The position numbers were made by a program, and so were the translations under genes. Below, piece by piece: positions 56,321 to 63,980 of a DNA stretch of 64,000 bases. The notes under the pieces are model-generated. The model did no database searches and was not told the DNA's origin. It worked only from the letters and a program-made list of their open reading frames with translations. Source of the stretch: Betaproteobacteria bacterium (GTDB lineage: Bacteria; Pseudomonadota; Gammaproteobacteria; Burkholderiales; Burkholderiaceae_F); assembly GCA_016861185.1 (NCBI GenBank), contig BOKW01000005.1, positions 62,001 to 126,000 on the forward strand, in the 5' to 3' direction. Each line of letters opens with the position of its first letter. Positions within the stretch are counted from its first letter, which is position 1.

Positions 56321-57358
56321 ATGCGCTACGTCTCAACCATTGCCTTGTCGACGCTCGCCCTGGCGCTGGCCGCCTGCGCGACCCAGGAGCAGACCGCCGC
56401 GCCGAACGTGCTGGTCGCTGCGAAAGTGACCACGCCGCCTACCCTCGACGGCAACCCCAACGACGCAGCGTGGGCCGCAGCGAAGCCGATCTCGGTCGCG
56501 CTTTCTGACGGCGCCAACTTCGGCGGCAAGGGCGAGACGACGGCGACGCTGAAGGCCGTTTACAGCGGCGACATGGTGTACTTCCTGATCCAGTACGCGG
56601 ATCCGACACAGTCGGTTCGCCGCGGTCCGTTCCAGAAGCAGGCCGACGGCGCGTGGAAGAAGCTGGTCGACCCGGCCAACAAGGGCGGCGACGACAACCT
56701 CTACTACGAGGACAAGTGGTCGATCATCTGGAACGTCAACAACTCGATCGCCGGCTGGGACAAGATGGGCTGCGGCGTTGCCTGTCATGCGGGTGAACCC
56801 GGCAAGCCCTTTGGCAACAAGTACACCGCGAAGGAAGGCGAGCTCGGCGACATCTGGCACATGAAGAGCATGCGCACGGCGCCGATGGCCCACGTGGACG
56901 ACCAGTACCTCGACCACACGCGCTTCGACGCCAAGAACGCACCGGGCGCGGGCCGCAAGAGCGATCCGGGCGGTCCCGAGTACAAGGGCTTCGGGCTGGT
57001 CGACGGCAAGCCGGAGTTCATGAATCGCGACGGCAAAGCTGCCAACGCCGGCGGCACCTACTACATCAAGGACGGCGACCAGGCTCCTTTCGTCGACAAC
57101 TTCAAGGCCGGCGACGAAGTGGCGTCGTATCTCACCTTCCAGACCAAGGGCGATCGTGCCGACATCAGGGTCGCGATCCGCTGGGCGAACGGCGTATGGA
57201 CTTCGGAAGTCGCGCGCAAGCTCACGACCGGCAGCAAGTTCGACGTGCAGTTCAGCGACCTGAACGCCTCGTACGGGTTCGGCTTCGCCGCGTTCGATAA
57301 CGCGCAGGTGCGGCACGCGGTGCATTACGAACCGCTGTATCTGCGGTTCGCGAAGTAG
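56321..57358 (+). CDS. Ethylbenzene-dehydrogenase-gamma-like haem lipoprotein
   Basis: A 345-residue lipoprotein (lipobox LALAAC, cysteine 19) with one domain of the ethylbenzene dehydrogenase/DMSO reductase gamma type, which binds haem. It opens VTTPPTLDGNPNDAAWAAAKPISVAL, the family signature, with VYFLIQYADPTQS later. It also has GCGVACHAG (a CX3CH site), suggesting an additional or alternative c-type haem. Catalytic alpha and iron-sulfur beta subunits are absent from the window, so it probably acts as a stand-alone carrier. AAAGGAGA precedes the ATG. The last 34 bases overlap a convergent gene. Confidence 0.82.
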   Translation: MRYVSTIALSTLALALAACATQEQTAAPNVLVAAKVTTPPTLDGNPNDAAWAAAKPISVALSDGANFGGKGETTATLKAVYSGDMVYFLIQYADPTQSVRRGPFQKQADGAWKKLVDPANKGGDDNLYYEDKWSIIWNVNNSIAGWDKMGCGVACHAGEPGKPFGNKYTAKEGELGDIWHMKSMRTAPMAHVDDQYLDHTRFDAKNAPGAGRKSDPGGPEYKGFGLVDGKPEFMNRDGKAANAGGTYYIKDGDQAPFVDNFKAGDEVASYLTFQTKGDRADIRVAIRWANGVWTSEVARKLTTGSKFDVQFSDLNASYGFGFAAFDNAQVRHAVHYEPLYLRFAK

Positions 57359-58563
57359 AAGACCTCATCTGTTCCGACTCGCGGGCGGCTGCGGCCGCCC
57401 GATTCTTTCTTGAGGTCGCGCTGCGGTTCGCGGCTCAATACCGACCGATGCCGGGTGCCGGCGCGGTCGCGGACGTGCTCGGCCAGCGCCCGCGCGAGCG
57501 CGAGCGTGATCGCCTCGATGTCCGGCGTGCGGAAGTAGTGATCGGCGCCGAGCACGGGGATCGTCACGCCGCCGGCGGCGATCGCATCGGTGACGAACGT
57601 GAGTCCGTCGTTGGGCCCGTGCGCGCGCAGGCGCGCGTAGCCGGAACGCGCCGGCGCGGACACCTGGCCGGAAAGCGGAATCGCGACGAGGTTGATCGTG
57701 AGAACGTGCGCGGGCAGGCGCAACGCCTGCCGCCGGCGCGCGCTGCGGGCGGGCGCGAGGCTCTCGATGCCTTCGAACGAGCCGTCCGGCACGATCGTCC
57801 ATCGCACCAGCCAGCGCGCAGGCCAGCTCAACGCGAAGTCCGCCAGCGGCGTGCCGCGCAGGAGTCCGCCGATGTTGACCCAGGCGACGACGCCGCGCGC
57901 GGACGGCGCATCTAGAAGCTGGCCGAGCGCCAGTTCGACCTCGGGTCCGCCCTTGCTGCCGCTGACGAGCACGATCCGCCGTTCGACGGCCGCGATCCGG
58001 CGGACCGAGTCGGCAATCAGCACGGCGTTGTCCTCGACGGTTGCGTTTTCGCCGGTTTCGATCAGGGCCGTGCGCGCGCCGTGATCGGCGAGCAGCTTGC
58101 GGAACTGCGCGAAATCCGCACCCGTCGTCGGATCGGTCCGATACAGCCAGCCCGGCACGAACAGGAACAGGATGTCGTCCGCGAGCGGCGTTGCGCCCGA
58201 ATGCAGGGCTCGGCGGAACCGCCGGTACAGCGGGTCCTGCTGCGCGCGACCGTGCAGCCGCTCCGCGGCGATCAGCGCGGCGAGGTCGGTCGAGTGCGCG
58301 CGCGCGATCTGCGCCAACTCGTCGGTCGTCGGCATGCGATCGCCGAGGCCGCGTTCGATCGCCGCCAGCGCCGCGTCGAATCGCGGATCACCGGGCTCGC
58401 GCCTCGAGTGGCGCTCGACGTAGTAGCGCGCGATCTCGCTGTCGACCGCGGCGTCGACCCGCTGACCGGCGAACTCGCCGGTCACGCGCAGCGACGGAAG
58501 CGTCGCCGCGCAGGCGATTGCAGCGAGCGCAGCCGCCAGCGTAGCCGCAGGTGCCGGTCTCAT
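57325..58563 (-). CDS. Exported alpha/beta-hydrolase-like protein, unknown function
   Basis: A 412-residue protein with a signal-peptide-like start (MRPAPAATLAAALAAIACAATLP). The middle has the feel of an alpha/beta hydrolase: strand DILFLFVPGWLYR, then the nucleophile-like turn IVLVSGSKGGPEVELAL, then VAWVNIGGLLRGTPLADF, and a late GADHYFRTPDIEAI that could supply the His. The exact GxSxG motif is modified, so activity is uncertain. The last 34 bases overlap the EB_dh-like gene, and a terminator for that gene lies within this frame. An earlier natural stop may have been lost. Confidence 0.65.
   Translation of the reverse strand: MRPAPAATLAAALAAIACAATLPSLRVTGEFAGQRVDAAVDSEIARYYVERHSRREPGDPRFDAALAAIERGLGDRMPTTDELAQIARAHSTDLAALIAAERLHGRAQQDPLYRRFRRALHSGATPLADDILFLFVPGWLYRTDPTTGADFAQFRKLLADHGARTALIETGENATVEDNAVLIADSVRRIAAVERRIVLVSGSKGGPEVELALGQLLDAPSARGVVAWVNIGGLLRGTPLADFALSWPARWLVRWTIVPDGSFEGIESLAPARSARRRQALRLPAHVLTINLVAIPLSGQVSAPARSGYARLRAHGPNDGLTFVTDAIAAGGVTIPVLGADHYFRTPDIEAITLALARALAEHVRDRAGTRHRSVLSREPQRDLKKESGGRSRPRVGTDEVFYFANRRYSGS
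57382..57409 (+). terminator. Rho-independent terminator of the EB_dh-like gene
   Basis: Arms CGGGCGGC (57382-57389) and GCCGCCCG (57394-57401), then ATTCTTTCTT. It lies inside the 3' coding end of the convergent hydrolase gene. Confidence 0.75.
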
Positions 58564-58702
58564 CGGCGATTCCGATCCATGCGAGGACGTCGCGCCGGGG
58601 TCGTGCGGCGGGTGTTCGACGAAGCGGGCTTCCTGTCGTCGCTGCCGGCGTTGCCTTACGCCGAACGCCCGGCGCACGCTTCCCGCATCGGGCGGCGCGC
58701 GT

Positions 58703-59272
58703 TCACCGGCCGATCCGCCCGACGACCTCCAGCTCGCCGTCCGGGCCGATGCGCGCGACGATCGCCTCGCCCTCTTCGACCAGTTCCATCGTCAGCGCGT
58801 CGATGTTCGGCCGGTGCGTCACCAGCGCTACGTTGCCCTTGCCGGCGTGCCGCGCCAGCAGCGCGGCGATCGCTTTCGTGCACGCCTGGGCCTCGCTCTG
58901 CGTGCCCAGTTCGAGCGCGGTCAGGTTCGGCTCGACGGCGGCGCGGCCGAAGACGAGCCGCGCGGTCTCGCGCGTGCGGCAGAAGGGACTCGTGAGCACG
59001 GCGTCGAACTTCGCGCCGGCCTGATCGAGCCTGGCCCTCAGGCGGCGCGCCTGCGCGCGGCCCTCTTCGCTGAGGTTGTCCTCGTTCGCGCAGTTGCCGT
59101 CGGGATCGAGCACCCGCGCCTTCGCGTGGCCGTCCGTCTTCGCGTGCCGCACGAGCACCGCGTGTCCGCCCTGCGCCAGCGCCTTCAGCGCGGCCTCGTC
59201 GGCGTGCGCGGCCGGCGCGAGCACGGGCAGCGCGAACACGGCGGCGATCAACGAGGGGAAGAGCAATCGCAT
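58703..59272 (-). CDS. Exported histidine phosphatase family protein (SixA/PGM-like)
   Basis: A 189-residue protein with a signal peptide (LIAAVFALPVLAPAAHA) and the branch-1 histidine phosphatase core. It has the catalytic LVRHAKTDGHA, SEEGRAQARRLRARL, TSPFCRTRETARLVFG and the second histidine in ALVTHRPNIDALT. Periplasmic location sets it apart from cytosolic SixA. The substrate is unknown. AGGAGACC lies before the ATG at 59272. Confidence 0.85.
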   Translation of the reverse strand: MRLLFPSLIAAVFALPVLAPAAHADEAALKALAQGGHAVLVRHAKTDGHAKARVLDPDGNCANEDNLSEEGRAQARRLRARLDQAGAKFDAVLTSPFCRTRETARLVFGRAAVEPNLTALELGTQSEAQACTKAIAALLARHAGKGNVALVTHRPNIDALTMELVEEGEAIVARIGPDGELEVVGRIGR

Positions 59273-59334
59273 CGGGGTCTCCTGAGATCCGGAACGGCGG
59301 TTCGGTACGCGCGGGTGCGATGCAGCCGCACGGG

Positions 59335-59997
59335 TCAATCGCGCGCGGTCGGCAGCCCCGCGAGCCGCCATTCGGGCAGCCCGTCCTGCAGGCGCCGCGC
59401 TTTCAGTCCCTTCTTGCGCAGGAGCTGCACGGCGTCGAACGACATCAGGCAGTACGGGCCGCGGCAATAGGCGACGACCTCCTTGCGCTTCGGCAGCTCG
59501 GACAGGCGCTTCTCCAGCTCGTGGATCGGAATGTTGATCGCCCCGGGCACGTGGCCGGCGGCGAATTCCTCCGGCGGCCGCACGTCGAGCACGGTGACGA
59601 GGCCCTTCTTCGCGCGCTCGAGCACGTCGGCCGCGGGCACCGGTTCCAGTTCGTCCTTCGACGTGAAGTACTGGCGGACGAGGCGGTCGATGTCCGCGAG
59701 ATACGCGCGGCCCGCCCTGCCCAGCGTGTCGACCAGCGCCACGACCTCGTCGCCGGCGAGCCGGTAGCGGACGAACTGCGCTTCCTTGCGGCCGACGATC
59801 AGTCCGGCCTGCTTGAGCTTCTGCAGGTGCTGCGAAGCGTTGGCGACCGTCGTACCGGTCAGCGTGGCCAGTTCGTCGACGCTGCGTTCGCCCTGCGCGA
59901 GCAGCTCCAGCAGTTCGAGGCGGACATGGCTTGCGAGCGCGGTGCCGATGCGGGCGAGCGCCTCGTAGACCTCGCGCTTGGGGTTGACGGTTGACAA
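59335..59997 (-). CDS. ArsR-type regulator fused to a rhodanese domain
   Basis: A 220-residue regulator. Residues 5-100 are an ArsR winged helix (LASHVRLELLELLAQGERSVDELATLTGTTVANASQHLQKLKQAGLIVGRKE). Residues 118-215 are a rhodanese domain with active-site loop YCRGPYC (C178, C183). The DNA-binding half has no cysteine, so the BigR/SqrR dithiol sensor pair is missing. Persulfide sensing could therefore reside in C178 (inference). The TTG at 59997 is placed 7 bases after GGAGG. A perfect palindrome lies just upstream, suggesting self-control and control of the divergent sulfur genes. Confidence 0.88.
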   Translation of the reverse strand: MSTVNPKREVYEALARIGTALASHVRLELLELLAQGERSVDELATLTGTTVANASQHLQKLKQAGLIVGRKEAQFVRYRLAGDEVVALVDTLGRAGRAYLADIDRLVRQYFTSKDELEPVPAADVLERAKKGLVTVLDVRPPEEFAAGHVPGAINIPIHELEKRLSELPKRKEVVAYCRGPYCLMSFDAVQLLRKKGLKARRLQDGLPEWRLAGLPTARD

Positions 59998-60016
59998 GGG
60001 CGTTCCTCCGGGCCTA

Positions 60017-60040
60017 GTATTCAAGCGATTGCTTGAATAC
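60017..60040. promoter_or_regulatory. Operator palindrome between arsR-rhodanese and the divergent sulfur genes
   Basis: Arms GTATTCAAGC (60017-60026) and GCTTGAATAC (60031-60040) are perfect inverted copies with a 4-base spacer. The core ATTCAA-N8-TTGAAT matches the operator style of BigR/SqrR-like ArsR repressors. Confidence 0.75.
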
Positions 60041-60090
60041 GCGATCAATTGAGCGAAAGCTTACCACCGGCCGCCGCCTGCGAGGCCCGC

Positions 60091-60933
60091 ATGATCGAAT
60101 CGCTGACCGAACACGAAGCCGCGCTGCGTCTGGCCGCCTTTGGCGGCGTGTTCGCCGCGGTCGCGCTATGGGAGGGGCTGGCACCGCGCCGCCGGGCGCG
60201 CTTCGCTCGCGCGCTGCGCTGGCCGCACAACCTCGCGCTGCTGGCCGTCGACACGTTCGTCGTGCGGCTGCTCGCGCCGGGTGCCGCGATCGCGGTCGCG
60301 CTGGCCGGCGAGACCCGTGGCTGGGGCCTGCTCAACGCGGTCGCGCTGCCCGCCTGGGCCGAGGTGCTGATCGCGGTCGTTCTGCTCGACCTGGCGATCT
60401 ACTTCCAGCACGTCGTCTTCCACGCGGTGCCGGCGCTGTGGCGGCTGCACCGCGTCCACCACGCCGATCCGGACTTCGACGTGACCACCGGAACGCGCTT
60501 CCATCCGCTCGAGATCCTCCTGTCGCTCGGGATCAAGTGCGCGGCGGTCACCGCGATCGGCGCGCCGGCGGTCGCCGTGCTGCTGTTCGAGGTGGTGCTC
60601 AACGCCACCGCGATGTTCAACCACGCGAACGCGCGCCTGCCGGCCGGCGTCGATCGCTGGCTGCGCTGGCTCGTCGTCACGCCCGACATGCATCGCGTGC
60701 ATCACTCGGCGCTGCCGCTCGAGACGAACAGCAACTTCGGCTTCAACGTGCCGTGGTGGGATCGGCTGTTCGGCACCTATCGCGCGCAACCGGTCGCGGG
60801 GCACGCGGCGATGCGGATCGGTGTCGACGGGCTGCAGGGCGCGGACGAGCTGCGCATCGGCGCGCTGCTGACGCAGCCGTTCCGGGAAGCGTCCGAACGC
60901 GGCGCGCTCGAGCGCGCGCCTGCGGCCAACTGA
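60091..60933 (+). CDS. Sterol desaturase / fatty acid hydroxylase family protein
   Basis: A 280-residue membrane di-iron protein. Histidine motifs in order: HVVFH, HRVHH and a second HRVHH, in YFQHVVFHAVPALWRLHRVHHADPDFDVTTGTRFHPLEILL and TPDMHRVHHSALPLETNSNFGFNVPWWDRLFGTY. Four membrane helices surround them. It may hydroxylate or desaturate a lipid. Genes of this family are often found with sulfide or persulfide genes, though the substrate is unknown. The ATG at 60091 has CGAGG upstream; a TTG at 60049 is possible. Confidence 0.85.
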   Translation: MIESLTEHEAALRLAAFGGVFAAVALWEGLAPRRRARFARALRWPHNLALLAVDTFVVRLLAPGAAIAVALAGETRGWGLLNAVALPAWAEVLIAVVLLDLAIYFQHVVFHAVPALWRLHRVHHADPDFDVTTGTRFHPLEILLSLGIKCAAVTAIGAPAVAVLLFEVVLNATAMFNHANARLPAGVDRWLRWLVVTPDMHRVHHSALPLETNSNFGFNVPWWDRLFGTYRAQPVAGHAAMRIGVDGLQGADELRIGALLTQPFREASERGALERAPAAN

Positions 60934-60947
60934 TGCGGAGGTCGACG

Positions 60948-61301
60948 ATGGGTTCGACGCTGTTCATCCTCAACGCCGCGCCGTACGGCAGCGAGCACAC
61001 GTACAACGGGCTGCGGCTCGCCGGCGCGCTCGCCAAACGCGCGGAGCACACGGTGCGAGTCTTCCTGATGGGCGACGCCGCGTCGGCCGCGCACCGCAAC
61101 CAGAAGGTGCCGCCCGGCTACTATAGCGTCGAGGCGATGCTCGGCAACGTCGTTCGCCACGGCGGCCTCGTCGCGGCTTGCGGCACCTGCATGGACGCGC
61201 GCGGGATCTCCAACGAACAGCTTGCCGAAGGCTGCAGGCGCGGCTCGCTCGAGGAGCTTGCCGACTGGAGCGAGCTGTCCGACAAGGTTCTCGTCTTCTG
61301 A
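60948..61301 (+). CDS. DsrE family sulfur-relay-like protein
   Basis: A 117-residue protein with the DsrE/TusD fold: STLFILNAAPYGSEHTYNGLRLAGALAKR, VRVFLMGDAASAAHRNQ and the cysteine motif AACGTCMDARG (C78, C81), plus C96. Such proteins carry persulfide sulfur on a cysteine. GGAGG lies 6 bases before the ATG at 60948; an earlier ATG at 60933 overlaps the preceding stop. It lies between the membrane di-iron protein and the SQR-like flavoprotein. Confidence 0.87.
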   Translation: MGSTLFILNAAPYGSEHTYNGLRLAGALAKRAEHTVRVFLMGDAASAAHRNQKVPPGYYSVEAMLGNVVRHGGLVAACGTCMDARGISNEQLAEGCRRGSLEELADWSELSDKVLVF

Positions 61302-61304
61302 GCC

Positions 61305-62453
61305 GTGGCCCGCACCGCACTCGTCCTTGGCGCAGGATTGGGCGGCATTTCCGCCGCGCAGGCGCTGCGCAAGCGGTTGCCGCGCAGCGACCGCGTGGTG
61401 CTCGTCGATCGCGCCGGGCAGCACGTCTATCAGGCGTCGCTGCCGTGGGTGCTCGCGGGCAGCCGGCGTCTTCCTCAACTGATGCGGCCGCTCGAACGCG
61501 CGGCGCGCTCGGGTATCGAGTTCGTCCGCGGCGAGGTCGAGCGGATCTCGCCCGCCGAGCACAGCATGACGGTGGGCGGGCAGACGCTGCAGGCCGACGC
61601 GCTGATCGTCGCGCTCGGCGCCGACTACGATCTCGCGGCGGTGCCGGGGCTGGCCGAGGCCGGCCACTGCTTCTACACGGCGGAAGGCGCGGTCGCCGGG
61701 CGGCGCGCGCTCGATGCGTTTCGCGGCGGGCGCATCGCGTTCGTGACGGCGGCGCCGCAGTACAAGTGCCCTGCCGCGCCGTACGAATCCGCATTGCTCG
61801 TCGACGGCGAACTGCGCCGGCGCGGTCTGCGCGGAGCGACGCGCATCGACTTTCACGCGGCCGAGCCGGGGCCGATGCTGACCGCGGGCGCCGAAGTGTC
61901 GGCGGCGCTGCGGCAGTTGATCGCCTCGCGCGACATCGACTATCAGCCGGGTCGGCAGATCGCCGCGGTCGATGCGGCCGGCAAGTTGCGCTTCGCCGAC
62001 GGCGCGGAAGCGCCGTTCGATCTGCTGTTCTACGTTCCGCCGCATCGCGCGCCCGCTGTCGTGCGCGCATCCGGTCTGGCCGACGAGTCCGGCTGGATCG
62101 CGGTCGACCGCCATACGCTCGCCACGCGCTTCGAAGGCGTCTACGCGATCGGCGACACAGTGGCGATCCCGCTGAAGATGGGGCGCCCGCTGCCGAAGGC
62201 CGGCGTCTTCGCGCACGCGCAGGGCGAGGTCGTCGCACACAACCTCGCGACGGTGTGGACCGGGCGCGGCGCGCCGATGCGCTTCGACGGCGTCGGCGCC
62301 TGCTTCATCGAAACCGGCGACGGCCGCGCCGGCATGGGCCAGGGCAACTTCTACGCCGAACCTCTGCCGGCGGTGAAGCTGCGCGCGCCGAGCCGGCTGT
62401 GGCACGGCGCGAAGGTCGCGTACGAGAAGTACTGGCTGTATTCGCGGTTCTGA
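61305..62453 (+). CDS. SQR-like FAD-dependent oxidoreductase
   Basis: A 382-residue flavoprotein of the sulfide:quinone oxidoreductase/flavocytochrome c-sulfide dehydrogenase superfamily. It has the FAD-binding LVLGAGLGGISAAQALRKRL, the second FAD block FEGVYAIGDTVAIPLKMGRPLPKAGVFAHAQGEVVA and the substrate-side cysteines C155 (QYKCPAAPYE) and C333 (GACFIETG). Both cysteine positions are those used in SQR catalysis. The C-terminal YEKYWLYSRF could be the membrane-associating end. The GTG at 61305 follows the DsrE stop by 3 bases. With DsrE and the ArsR-rhodanese regulator it suggests sulfide or persulfide detoxification. Confidence 0.87.
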   Translation: MARTALVLGAGLGGISAAQALRKRLPRSDRVVLVDRAGQHVYQASLPWVLAGSRRLPQLMRPLERAARSGIEFVRGEVERISPAEHSMTVGGQTLQADALIVALGADYDLAAVPGLAEAGHCFYTAEGAVAGRRALDAFRGGRIAFVTAAPQYKCPAAPYESALLVDGELRRRGLRGATRIDFHAAEPGPMLTAGAEVSAALRQLIASRDIDYQPGRQIAAVDAAGKLRFADGAEAPFDLLFYVPPHRAPAVVRASGLADESGWIAVDRHTLATRFEGVYAIGDTVAIPLKMGRPLPKAGVFAHAQGEVVAHNLATVWTGRGAPMRFDGVGACFIETGDGRAGMGQGNFYAEPLPAVKLRAPSRLWHGAKVAYEKYWLYSRF

Positions 62454-62481
62454 TGGCCGTGCGCTGCGACGACGGCCCGCC

Positions 62482-63138
62482 GTGAACGTCGAAGCGGCCG
62501 AACGCTACGACGCGTGGTACCGAACGCCGCGCGGCGCGTGGATCGGCGAGGTCGAGTTCGCGCTGCTCGCGCGCCTGCTCGCGGCGCGACCGGGCGAGCG
62601 ACTGCTCGACGTCGGCAGCGGCACGGGCTACTTCACGCGCCGCTGCGCGCGCAAGCTGGGCGTGTTCGCGACGGGACTCGATCCCGATCCGGCAGCGCTG
62701 CAGGTGGCGTCGCGCCCGGCGGAACCGGGTGAGCGTTACGTCGAAGGCTGCGTCGAGCAGCTGCCGTTTGCCGACCGCAGCTTCGACCGGACGATCTGCG
62801 TCACCGCGCTGTGCTTCATCGCCGATCAGCGGCAGGCATTGCGCGAGATGGTCCGCGTGACGCGCAAGCGCATCGTGCTCGGCCTGCTCAATCGCGCGAG
62901 CCTGCTGTACCTGCAGAAAGGACGCGGCGGCGGCCGCGGCGCTTATCGCGGCGCGCACTGGCATACACGGCGCGAAGCGCTCGAACTGTTCGCCGGATTG
63001 CCCGTGCACCAGGTTCAACTGCGCAGCGCCGTCTTCCTTCCGAGCGGCGGCGCAATCGCACGAACGATCGAGCCGCTCGTGCCCGATCGCTGCGCGGTCG
63101 GCGCCTTCCTCGCCGTGGCGGCCGACGTGATCGACTGA
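62482..63138 (+). CDS. Class I SAM-dependent methyltransferase
   Basis: A 218-residue methyltransferase. Motif I is LLDVGSGTGYFTRRCA, with the acidic end of strand 2 (GLDPDPAAL) and motif for strand 4 (FDRTICVTALCFI). It resembles the UbiE/COQ5-like Methyltransf_11 type; the substrate is unknown. The GTG at 62482 is chosen for the MNVEAAERYDAWYRTPRG opening typical of the group. It probably belongs to the operon with the SQR-like gene (28-base gap). Confidence 0.85.
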   Translation: MNVEAAERYDAWYRTPRGAWIGEVEFALLARLLAARPGERLLDVGSGTGYFTRRCARKLGVFATGLDPDPAALQVASRPAEPGERYVEGCVEQLPFADRSFDRTICVTALCFIADQRQALREMVRVTRKRIVLGLLNRASLLYLQKGRGGGRGAYRGAHWHTRREALELFAGLPVHQVQLRSAVFLPSGGAIARTIEPLVPDRCAVGAFLAVAADVID

Positions 63139-63292
63139 AGCGGCCGGTGCCCCGGCATGCCGAACCGACGAAGTCGTTACAGCGTGTTGCGCGAGCGCGC
63201 GTTCGCAATGCGCCGTTACAAGCGCGCCGCCCGCTCGCGCCGCAGCCGCCTACAGTGAAGCCGTCGGGAAATTTCTTGGACGGGAGCAAACG

Positions 63293-63829
63293 ATGAAAGC
63301 ACGCAACACTCTTCTGACGATCGCCGTGGCCGGCGCACTGGGCGCGCTGGCGACTGCTGCATTGGCGCACGGCCCCGGTTGGGGCGGCGCGAACTGCCCC
63401 GCAGGCGCGAACTGCGCGATGGCCGGCGCCGGCCCGATGATGGGCATGGGCGGCATGGGCATGCGCGGCGGGCCGAATCCCGAGTTCGCGCAGGCGCGGC
63501 TGGATCAGCTCGAAGCCGCACTCAAGCTGCAGCCGAACCAGTTCGCCGCGTGGAACGCGTACGAGGCGCGGGTCAAAGCGCAAGTCGATGAACGCGTGAA
63601 GATGCGCGAGGCGATGCAGAACTTGCAGGGCGACCCGCAGGCGCTCGCCGATCAGCGGGTGGCATGGATGAAGCAACGCGCGCAGGCTGCAGAGGAAATC
63701 AACGGACTGCGCAAGGCGCTTTACGCGACATTGACGCCCGAGCAGAAAGCGACGTTCGACCAGTTCCGTCCCGGACCGGGCGGGATGGCCGGCTACGGTC
63801 AGGGCCGCGGGCGCGGCTGCCGCGCATAA
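63293..63829 (+). CDS. Spy/CpxP family periplasmic protein
   Basis: A 178-residue periplasmic chaperone-like protein. It has a signal peptide (LLTIAVAGALGALATAALA), a Met/Gly/Cys-rich stretch (CAMAGAGPMMGMGGMGMRGG) and then a four-helix LTxxQ-like core (FAQARLDQLEAALKLQPNQFAAWNAYEARVKAQVDERVKMREAM, ATLTPEQKATFDQF). The Met/His/Cys-rich N-terminus and Gly/Arg C-terminus suggest metal binding, perhaps copper (inference). It has its own promoter region and a strong terminator. Confidence 0.82.
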   Translation: MKARNTLLTIAVAGALGALATAALAHGPGWGGANCPAGANCAMAGAGPMMGMGGMGMRGGPNPEFAQARLDQLEAALKLQPNQFAAWNAYEARVKAQVDERVKMREAMQNLQGDPQALADQRVAWMKQRAQAAEEINGLRKALYATLTPEQKATFDQFRPGPGGMAGYGQGRGRGCRA

Positions 63830-63873
63830 ACGTTCTCCTCCGGCGCCGCCCTCCCTCTCCGGCGCCTGCTTCG

Positions 63874-63902
63874 AAGGGCCGCGCAAGCGGCCCTTCCTTT
63901 TT
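63874..63902 (+). terminator. Rho-independent terminator of the Spy-like gene
   Basis: Arms AAGGGCCGC (63874-63882) and GCGGCCCTT (63887-63895) with a 4-base loop, then CCTTTTT. Confidence 0.85.
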
Positions 63903-63913
63903 GGAGTGGCGGC

Positions 63914-63980
63914 GCTGGAGAATCCCCCTCCAGTCCCCCTTTGCAAAAGGGGGACGAGGACGGACGCACCTGCGGTGCGG
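63914..63980. repeat. C/G-run palindromic repeat with an inverted copy at 50.3 kb
   Basis: The unit AATCCCCCTCCAGTCCCCC... AAAAGGGGGACGAGG is followed by GGACGGACGCACC and GGTGCGG. The last part matches, inverted, 50310-50346. It lies at the right edge of the window, after the Spy-like gene's terminator. Confidence 0.65.
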
